Source: Candidatus Nitrosomarinus catalina (GTDB taxonomy: Archaea; Thermoproteota; Nitrososphaeria; Nitrososphaerales; Nitrosopumilaceae). From it: a stretch of 64,000 nucleotides of DNA. The stretch lies in NCBI RefSeq assembly GCF_002156965.1, contig NZ_CP021324.1, positions 1,190,681 through 1,254,680 of the forward strand, in the 5' to 3' direction. Position 1 is the first letter of the stretch; each line of letters starts with the position of its first letter. The notes below the pieces were generated by a model. That model ran no database searches, was not told where the DNA came from, and was given only the letters and a program-made list of their open reading frames with translations. This document shows, one piece after another, positions 58,320-64,000 of this stretch. The translations under genes and the position numbers were made by a program.

Positions 58320-59837
58320 TTATTCAGATATTTGTGTGAAAGGTGCATTAGGTTGTAATTCACTATCTACCATAAATTTGAATTTTAATGGTTCAGTTGT
58401 CTCACCTAAATCTGAAAGTAATACTTCAATCAAACCATTATTTTCAATAGAGAAATCTATTACATCTGTTCTAGTATAGTCATGTTGTTTTTCAACAACA
58501 GATGTACCATCAGTTGAGACATTTAGATTGTAAGAAACATCACCAATTGGTTTTTCAGTCATTCCATCTACAATTGAAATGTTTATTGCATTGTCAGAAT
58601 TTGCAGTTGGTTGATTAGTCCACCATTCCCAATTATCCCACCAAACAGATACGAGGTATTCTCCACCACTAGTATACTTTGTAAATGCAAATTGTTTTGC
58701 AAGAAGATCATCTTTTTCGATGACTGGTGGATTAACTACTATTACTCCAGTTTGTGAACCTTCAGTAATTGTTGCAATTGCATTTAGTTTTAGTTTATCT
58801 TCAGTCGAATATGGTTGTGGTAGTGTACGGTCATAGTATTCTGCATAAATATTATCTCCAGGAGAAACTTTGAGTTCGACTTGAGAACCTCCACTCTTAT
58901 AATATAATTCTCTAACAGTTGATTCACGTCTATCAGGATCTATGAATGTAATTTTTACAGGATAATCACCATGCATTTGAGGTGTTCCTCTAAAGTTTGG
59001 TTTCCAATAGGCATTAACTTCTACTCCACCTTGATCTGTGTCAGACCAAATATGCATTTGATATCCAGTTCTCTTATCAAATGGATAACGTAAACCATCT
59101 AAGTCTCTGATAGTGACTGTTGCGGTATCATCCATTGTATATTCTTCTTTATCAAAATTAAAGTCTGCAATTCTCCAAGTATGTGTTGCAGATTTAGACA
59201 TCACTTTATTTTCAGCATATTCAAAATTCATTGTAATTCCACCGTCTTGTCCTGATTCAACTCCTAGAACACCGTCATCAAGTGTACCTTGTGCTTTCCA
59301 AGCATTACCCTCACATCTATCACCACCATACATCCTTACACCATCATCATTAACGGTTGTAGAAAATCCACGAAGTTTGATTGAACCATAAAAGAGTCCA
59401 TGATCTTTTCCTGTTTCAATAAATGGATTACATTTACTTGATGAATCTGAACGTGCTGTTCCATCTCTAGAATTAACTGTGATTAGACCTTGACTACCAG
59501 TAGAATCAGTTCCTAATTCATCAAGTTTATGGGGATCAGTATTAAATCCAGGTGCCCAAAGTAACACATAGATTCGACTTCCCCATGAATATCCATCTGT
59601 TCTTTCTTTACATTTTGACATATAATCTTGAGGTTTCATGTGTGGTTTGTTATATTCAGTCTTTTTAATTGGGTTATTTTCACAAAAGAAAATTTTATTC
59701 CCATTGTTTGGTGCTTTAACTGCAGCATCTGCAGTTGGTAAAATCTCTCCATCATTATTTGCGTTAAATGGAATACCAGAAGTCAATAAAACTAGCATAA
59801 AGAAAAACGCAAAATATTTAGCTTTAATGAATCCCAT
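58320..59837 (-). CDS. Large exported beta-rich protein, unknown function
   Basis: The 505-residue protein has a signal peptide (about 1-38, ending near PTADAAVKA) and then a secreted domain with scattered Cys (FFCENNP, KCKERTDG, SKCNPFIE, DRCEGNAW) likely to form disulfides. From about 225 on, beta-sandwich-like segments with FDKEEYTMDDTATVTIRDLDG repeat the look of surface or S-layer-type Ig folds. A Trp-rich stretch YLVSVWWDNWEWWTNQ lies near 405. There is no C-terminal anchor. The family is not recognised; a cell-surface or copper/nitrogen-related role is only a guess. Confidence 0.78.
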   Translation of the reverse strand: MGFIKAKYFAFFFMLVLLTSGIPFNANNDGEILPTADAAVKAPNNGNKIFFCENNPIKKTEYNKPHMKPQDYMSKCKERTDGYSWGSRIYVLLWAPGFNTDPHKLDELGTDSTGSQGLITVNSRDGTARSDSSSKCNPFIETGKDHGLFYGSIKLRGFSTTVNDDGVRMYGGDRCEGNAWKAQGTLDDGVLGVESGQDGGITMNFEYAENKVMSKSATHTWRIADFNFDKEEYTMDDTATVTIRDLDGLRYPFDKRTGYQMHIWSDTDQGGVEVNAYWKPNFRGTPQMHGDYPVKITFIDPDRRESTVRELYYKSGGSQVELKVSPGDNIYAEYYDRTLPQPYSTEDKLKLNAIATITEGSQTGVIVVNPPVIEKDDLLAKQFAFTKYTSGGEYLVSVWWDNWEWWTNQPTANSDNAINISIVDGMTEKPIGDVSYNLNVSTDGTSVVEKQHDYTRTDVIDFSIENNGLIEVLLSDLGETTEPLKFKFMVDSELQPNAPFTQISE

Positions 59838-59860
59838 TGTAATTTTTGATCTTGATTTTT

Positions 59861-59922
59861 TTTTAATATAGGATCTGGTACATTTCTAAGATGAGTTATG
59901 GTACATGTTTAGGATGAGCTAG
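59861..59922 (-). promoter_or_regulatory. Promoter and tandem 23-bp elements of the exported protein gene at 59837
   Basis: TTTTAATATA (59861-59870, plus strand) is the TATA box, centred 28 bp from the ATG. Upstream lies ATCTGGTACATT (59873-59884), matching 11 of 12 bases of the element before the beta-propeller gene. The segment GGTACATTTCTAAGATGAG (from 59877) repeats imperfectly as GGTACATGTTTAGGATGAG (from 59900), a 23-bp spacing of about two helical turns. Confidence 0.55.
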
Positions 59923-59934
59923 AAAAAAAGAAAA

Positions 59935-60111
59935 TTAAAGTTGGTTTCCAGCTAGAAACCAATTTTCTTTAGGATTATCCTCAAAAACAACAATAACATG
60001 ACTTTCTTTTGTTTTTAGAATCTCTACAGCAGATTTTGTGATTGCTTTTGCATATTCATCCTTTTGTTCCTGGGTTCTTCCAGGATACATTGATACTGTT
60101 ATCAACGGCAT
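59935..60111 (-). CDS. 4-oxalocrotonate tautomerase-family protein
   Basis: A 58-residue frame starts MPLITVSMYPGRTQEQK at 60111 and stops at 59935. Pro2, which becomes the N-terminal catalytic proline after Met removal, is present. The helix KDEYAKAITKSAVEIL and strand HVIVVFEDNPKENWF follow the family order. Length is right for a 4-OT subunit, which works as a hexamer. The substrate is unknown; many family members keto-enol tautomerise unsaturated oxo acids. It lies between the rhomboid gene and the large exported protein gene. Confidence 0.85.
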   Translation of the reverse strand: MPLITVSMYPGRTQEQKDEYAKAITKSAVEILKTKESHVIVVFEDNPKENWFLAGNQL

Positions 60112-60151
60112 GAAAATTTTTAATTCATTGAAGAATTTATTCTTTCAATAG

Positions 60152-60925
60152 TTATCTAAAATCAGATCCATAACCATATCTTGTTCCATACGTAAAGTCT
60201 GAACTATGTGTTTTTTTATACAAATACCCTGTAGCAAGTCCGATTACAAAACCGCCAATGTGAGCAAGATAAGCCACTCCACCACCAGCTACACCAAATC
60301 CTCCAATAAAGAATGGAAGTAAATTTTGGAATATCAGCCAAAATGGCAAAAACCAGCGTGCCTGGATATGCATCATTCTCCAGAAAAATCCTAGCATCAA
60401 AAATGTCTGAATTCTAGTTTTAGGGAAAATTATCAAGTATGCTCCTAAAATTCCAGAAATTGCACCAGATGCACCAACTGCTGGTGTTGCACTAGAAACA
60501 TCACCGAAAATATGAACTAGTCCAGCAACAACTCCCCATATCAAATAAATTCCAAGAAATTTTATTTTTCCAAATTTTAATTCGATGTTATCACCAAAGA
60601 TCCACAGGAATAATAAATTACCACCAAGGTGAAGTAAACCACCATGCATGAATGTAGATGTCAACAATGTTAGTTCAGGAAAAGCTGGACAGCTTTGAAT
60701 TGTTCCACCCATATCCACTCCACTAAATGCACCTGTTATACAACCTGGAACTGCACCCCAATTGTAAAACATTACAAATGCATTTTGATTTGTAAAATCA
60801 AAAAATTGTCCAGTGTAAAGGACTTCTAAGAAAAATACAATTACATTTACAATAATTAATCCAATAGTTACTTTAGGTTTGAATCCAGGAGGATGTGGAT
60901 TTTCATCTCGTATTGGTAGCAGCAT
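60152..60925 (-). CDS. Rhomboid-family intramembrane serine protease
   Basis: The 257-residue protein has six or seven membrane helices. The catalytic Ser lies in GASGAISGILGAY (GxSG, about 152) and the His in AHIGGFVIGLATGY (about 229). The loop HGGLLHLGGNLLFLWIFGDNIE carries the conserved HxxxN. It cuts membrane proteins within or near their helices; the target here is unknown. The opening MLLPIRDENPHPPGF is typical of archaeal/bacterial rhomboids. Confidence 0.94.
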   Translation of the reverse strand: MLLPIRDENPHPPGFKPKVTIGLIIVNVIVFFLEVLYTGQFFDFTNQNAFVMFYNWGAVPGCITGAFSGVDMGGTIQSCPAFPELTLLTSTFMHGGLLHLGGNLLFLWIFGDNIELKFGKIKFLGIYLIWGVVAGLVHIFGDVSSATPAVGASGAISGILGAYLIIFPKTRIQTFLMLGFFWRMMHIQARWFLPFWLIFQNLLPFFIGGFGVAGGGVAYLAHIGGFVIGLATGYLYKKTHSSDFTYGTRYGYGSDFR

Positions 60926-60980
60926 AGATAATCTATTTGATTAAAAATTGTATAATAACATTATTCAAATAATAAAATCA

Positions 60981-62207
60981 TCATACAACAATAATTTGTC
61001 TTTCAATGAGATTTTTGATTATAATTAGGAATTCATCATCAGAAATTTGTTCTTCACTCCACCAACCAGCAATAGTTTTGGTCCATGAAGGAATTTTCCA
61101 ATCACTTTGTGAAGATTTTTCTAATGTTGAAACTTCAATTATTTGGGTATCAACTAGAAATTTTATTCCTTCAAGAAATTCTGAATCTATGATTTGATTA
61201 GTAGACCACCAACCTCCATTTTGTTTTACCCACATTGGGACTAAAGGCATGTCAGGAGGTAATCCCTCATCGAATCCTGAAATTTTCAAAATTCCTTGTG
61301 ATTGAGGCTGCACATCAAATGCTACGTGCCAATATCCCATTTGATCCATACTTTGTATAAAATCAATTGGTTCATCATTGAGAGTTACAGAGAATTTTTC
61401 ATTGCCAGATATTGGTGGAAATTCAAAATTAGCATATGTTGGAAAGGGATAGCTGTTAGTACTACGGATTGTTAGGTCAGTTCCTCTTTCATCATATTTT
61501 GCATCATAAAAAAATGTACCAGGTGAATCATATCTTAAATCAAATTTTCCTTCATTCTTTTTTACTGATATTGGAACCACACTCATATCAACTGGTCCGA
61601 AGCAACTATAGTAAAAAACATCTTCAGTTATAGAAGGATCTGGATACATTGTAAAATCTAAAATTTCTCCTGGTTCAATTTTTTCAATAAATTCAATATT
61701 TTGAGTAATATCTAAAACCCTGTCATATCCATGAACTACAGCAAATAATTTTGGATAGTGTATTGTTTGATTACCTGTATTTTGAATTTTTCCAGTGATA
61801 TGTCCATCATCATGTTTGATGAGTGTTTTATCGTATAGAACTTGGATTGGGATTTCATCTTTGATTGTTTTTTCAAATGTTAATTCAGGATTTACAAGTA
61901 CTGGAATATTTGATTTAATTTCAGGAAATTTAATTTTGAATGGGATTTCGGAACCAACAGCTAACGGAACATGTTTTATTGTTTTTGAGATTGTTTCTGC
62001 CCCATCAATTACTGATACAGTAATGGTTGGAATTACTGCAAAATTATTTTCGTTCTTTACATTTCCTACTACTGTATAGATTCCATTTGAATCAAAATAA
62101 CCAAGATATTCATGTAATGGAACAAAAACTTCAGCAAATGTTGGATTAGGGATGAATAGAAGAATAGTGAATAAACCCAACAGTAGAAGAGTTTGTGGCT
62201 GAAACAC
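60981..62207 (-). CDS. Exported beta-rich protein with two C-terminal Trp-rich modules
   Basis: I place the start at a GTG at 62207, 1 bp after the stop of the HTH gene. This gives a clean signal peptide (FQPQTLLLLGLFTILLFIPN, cut after TFA). The upstream frame from 62279 would overlap the HTH gene by 71 bp. The 408-residue product has a beta-rich body (NEEV-type strands such as YFDSNGIYTVVGNVKNE) and two modules ending the protein: PMWVKQNGGWWSTNQIIDSEFL and KIPSWTKTIAGWWSEEQISD. It is translationally linked to the regulator and the membrane protein upstream. Confidence 0.82.
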   Translation of the reverse strand: MFQPQTLLLLGLFTILLFIPNPTFAEVFVPLHEYLGYFDSNGIYTVVGNVKNENNFAVIPTITVSVIDGAETISKTIKHVPLAVGSEIPFKIKFPEIKSNIPVLVNPELTFEKTIKDEIPIQVLYDKTLIKHDDGHITGKIQNTGNQTIHYPKLFAVVHGYDRVLDITQNIEFIEKIEPGEILDFTMYPDPSITEDVFYYSCFGPVDMSVVPISVKKNEGKFDLRYDSPGTFFYDAKYDERGTDLTIRSTNSYPFPTYANFEFPPISGNEKFSVTLNDEPIDFIQSMDQMGYWHVAFDVQPQSQGILKISGFDEGLPPDMPLVPMWVKQNGGWWSTNQIIDSEFLEGIKFLVDTQIIEVSTLEKSSQSDWKIPSWTKTIAGWWSEEQISDDEFLIIIKNLIERQIIVV

Positions 62208-62208
62208 T

Positions 62209-62709
62209 CTAGAAAGAGTTGATAATGTCTTCAAATCCAGATGTAGATTTTTCAAGTGAACCTGGTCTGTGCTCTTCAACTAACTTGTCTACAAGCTCTC
62301 TTACTTTAATATGATATCTTTTTTTCAAATCTACCATTTTAGTTTCAACTAATTCGTCAGCAACAATTTGTGAAAGATAAAGTGAAACGGTTGAAGGGGA
62401 TTTTTTAACCTCCTTTACTAATTCTGTAAATTCTAATCCATCTTCTTTAATTAAAGCAAGTAACAAAGCGCGTGGAGTTTCTTTTCTGAGTGCTTTGATG
62501 ACAATTGATTCTTCTTCACTAATATTTGGAGAGTAAAACCTGACTTGTCTTGGACCACGCATTACTTTAACGAGGCCACCGTCTTCTAGTTTTTTTAGAT
62601 AATGAGACAAAACTCCATTTTTTAATCCAGATGAACGCATAATTTCACGGAATTGGATTCCAGGATTATCATCAATTAGTTCCTGTAATTTTTGAGATCT
62701 ATCAATCAT
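62209..62709 (-). CDS. Winged-helix regulator with two HTH motifs
   Basis: The 166-residue protein has a first winged helix (about 5-60, NPGIQFREIMRSSGLKNGVLSHYLKKLEDGGLVKVMRG) and a second (about 78-135, EFTELVKEVKKSPSTVSLYLSQIV). It resembles archaeal regulators that use paired wHTH domains. It overlaps the upstream membrane protein gene by 8 bp and ends 1 bp before the exported protein start, so all three form one operon. It could sense a membrane signal through its partner; that is inferred only from gene order. Confidence 0.88.
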   Translation of the reverse strand: MIDRSQKLQELIDDNPGIQFREIMRSSGLKNGVLSHYLKKLEDGGLVKVMRGPRQVRFYSPNISEEESIVIKALRKETPRALLLALIKEDGLEFTELVKEVKKSPSTVSLYLSQIVADELVETKMVDLKKRYHIKVRELVDKLVEEHRPGSLEKSTSGFEDIINSF

Positions 62710-63094
62710 TTCTAAAGACTCCTAAAGCCAATAATCCTAATGTAATAAAAGTCAACAAGTGCCCTACTTCATCTAGCGGCAATATTCCAAAATCAAAAAC
62801 ATTTGGATAGCTACTATCAACAAGTAAAGCAGATTCTGCACCAATAAAAGTAGTAAATGCAACTGCACTTAGTAGGAGACGTTTTGTTCTTAATCTAAAA
62901 TATGCAGATATTGCAAGTGTGGAAATAAACACAGCAAGTGTAATTCCTCCAATATGCAAAAAGATATGGGCTAAATGATATCCATGAAACAGGTGTGGAA
63001 TAATTATTGGAATTGCTAAAATTGCGATTACTCCAGTAACTACAACAGAAAATAAAGTAGATTTTCTTTCAAGTATGTTTTCAGGCTTAAACAA
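62702..63094 (-). CDS. Four-helix membrane protein, first gene of the regulator operon
   Basis: The 130-residue protein has four hydrophobic segments (about 15-34, 40-62, 70-90, 105-126). His residues lie in IPHLFHGYHLAHIFLHIGG and LDEVGHLLTF, placed where a heme or metal might bind. The combination of four helices and membrane His looks like a small cytochrome b-type fold, but the signal is weak. It precedes and overlaps the wHTH gene by 8 bp. Confidence 0.72.
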   Translation of the reverse strand: MFKPENILERKSTLFSVVVTGVIAILAIPIIIPHLFHGYHLAHIFLHIGGITLAVFISTLAISAYFRLRTKRLLLSAVAFTTFIGAESALLVDSSYPNVFDFGILPLDEVGHLLTFITLGLLALGVFRND

Positions 63095-63153
63095 AGTGAT
63101 CAGATGATTAGATTATCTAAATTTAAACACAACTGGTTCAAACTTCGAATAGA

Positions 63154-64000
63154 TTATGACTGAATTGGAATTATTTGTTTTTGAGTCAAAAATTCAAGAA
63201 TTTCAAAAAAAGTTTCATCATTAATTTCGCCATTGATCCACCAACCAGCAATAATTTGTATCCAAGAAGGTATTTTTTCTACTTCAGAAATTTCAGATGA
63301 ATTGTCATGAATCGTAATAATTTCATTTTCAATTAAATAATTAATGGTATCAATTAACTTAGAATCATTAATTTTTCCTTCTGACCACAACTGTATGTCA
63401 TTTGTAACCCAATCAGGAATTGAATCAGAATCAATATTTTTATTTTCATGAATTGCAATAGGAATACTAGTTGTTGCAAATTCATTACCATCCAAATTTT
63501 TAAAATTAAGGTTCACAATTCCTGAAATATTTTCAGGAATAAAAAAATCTGCAACATTATGCTCAGTCTTGGAATCAGTACTGATTCCATTTTGCTTAAA
63601 AATTAATTGATCATTTTGTGTTATAGAAAATTCATAATTTGTGGAAACAGGTTTGTTTTTCAAGAAAATATCAGTTATATCAAAAATAATTTTAGCATTT
63701 GAATTAGATTCAAGGTATTCAGGTTCCCAAGAAACAAGAATTCTAAACTGTCCATTGTCTGTAACTGAACTAATATGAGTATAATCACGATCTGGTGTAA
63801 TTTCGAAATTCATTCCATTTAGATTTGCACTGTTTTTAAAAATATTTACCAATTCCTTTTGATAGATTATAAAATGAACAACACGGCCTTCAGTAAAAAA
63901 ATCATCAACATTAACAATGTCATCTGATAACTTTATGTCATTTACAGACATTGAAAATCCAGATAAAAGTAGTGCACCAAATTCTTTTGGGATTATAATT
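63154..64000 (-). CDS. Protein with two C-terminal Trp-rich modules (3' part; continues past the window)
   Basis: The frame stays open upstream of the ATG at 63951 to the window edge (reading IIIPKEFGALLLSGFSM), so the true start is probably outside the window. The visible part has a beta-rich domain (about residues 20-165 counted from that ATG) and two terminal modules, SIPDWVTNDIQLWSEGKINDSK and KIPSWIQIIAGWWINGEINDE. These match modules in the proteins at 42858 and 60981. An exported location is likely by analogy, but no signal peptide is visible. Confidence 0.72.
   Translation of the reverse strand, partial: IIIPKEFGALLLSGFSMSVNDIKLSDDIVNVDDFFTEGRVVHFIIYQKELVNIFKNSANLNGMNFEITPDRDYTHISSVTDNGQFRILVSWEPEYLESNSNAKIIFDITDIFLKNKPVSTNYEFSITQNDQLIFKQNGISTDSKTEHNVADFFIPENISGIVNLNFKNLDGNEFATTSIPIAIHENKNIDSDSIPDWVTNDIQLWSEGKINDSKLIDTINYLIENEIITIHDNSSEISEVEKIPSWIQIIAGWWINGEINDETFFEILEFLTQKQIIPIQS

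Noticed and set aside
61795-62079. 94-codon plus-strand frame
   Set aside because: Antisense to the exported Trp-module protein gene and without any domain features.

Overview
The window looks like chromosomal DNA of an ammonia-oxidising archaeon (Thaumarchaeota/Nitrososphaerota) close to Nitrosopumilus. The evidence is AT-rich DNA (about two thirds A+T by eye), short leaderless-type promoters, many TTG/GTG starts and archaeal information-processing genes (TFE, NAC, Nep1, RNase P Rpp21, S19e, aTrm56, PDCD5). The hallmark thaumarchaeal set is also present: 4-hydroxybutyryl-CoA dehydratase beside an ADP-forming acyl-CoA ligase, an F420 reductase, a heme-copper oxidase with a tandem cupredoxin, and many exported cupredoxin/beta-rich proteins. 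I see no rRNA, IS element, prophage, integrase or CRISPR array. Gene density is high, and no stretch over about 300 bases lacks a gene or RNA.

Layout. 1-9.5 kb: partial Gly/Met-rich protein, thioredoxin, zinc-ribbon/PRC protein, signal peptidase, the two 3-hydroxypropionate/4-hydroxybutyrate cycle genes, RNase HI, a radical SAM enzyme, a HAMP-cyclase and tRNA-Val. 9.5-15 kb: glycosyltransferase, aspartate kinase followed by a candidate structured RNA, branched-chain aminotransferase, a 53-aa Cys-rich protein, methyltransferase, tRNA-Lys and an SRPBCC protein with a ribbon-helix-helix-like tail. 15-19.3 kb: terminal oxidase cluster (subunit I, a subunit II that appears split over two genes, a double cupredoxin and a half-size heme A synthase). 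19.3-30 kb: F420 reductase, aminotransferase, tRNA-Arg, thioesterase, UbiD, a PAC3-like small protein, zinc-ribbon proteins, NAC and a PUA protein. 30-34.7 kb: PhoU-type regulator, HflX, aTrm56, TFE, hemerythrin-like protein and a Lys-rich SWIB-like chromatin protein. 34.7-39 kb: a near-complete archaeal riboflavin operon. 39-46.8 kb: TPR, CitE-like lyase, alcohol dehydrogenase family, PDCD5, S19e, an exported repeat protein, Rpp21, tRNA-Gly, Nep1 and a secreted glycoside hydrolase-like protein. 46.8-52 kb: class II ribonucleotide reductase and a large HTH/ATP-cone/NrdD-like protein. 52-64 kb: DUF35-thiolase pair, topoisomerase-type zinc finger protein, nitrilase, TlpA-CcdA fusion, beta-propeller, HTH regulator, exported proteins, tautomerase, rhomboid, and an operon pairing an HTH regulator with a Trp-rich-repeat exported protein.

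Main ideas worth testing. (1) The amidohydrolase between GTP cyclohydrolase III and the pyrimidinone reductase carries the full deaminase metal-site pattern and is a candidate for the unassigned deaminase of archaeal riboflavin synthesis. (2) The 49.7-51.9 kb protein joins an ArsR-like HTH, an ATP-cone and an NrdD fold with neither catalytic cysteine nor glycyl-radical loop, next to the class II reductase. It is a candidate nucleotide-sensing repressor analogous to NrdR. (3) A 12-bp promoter element (ATCTGGTRCATT) sits directly upstream of the TATA boxes of two exported-protein genes that flank a double-HTH regulator. (4) Three exported proteins share paired C-terminal Trp-rich modules of about 37 residues.
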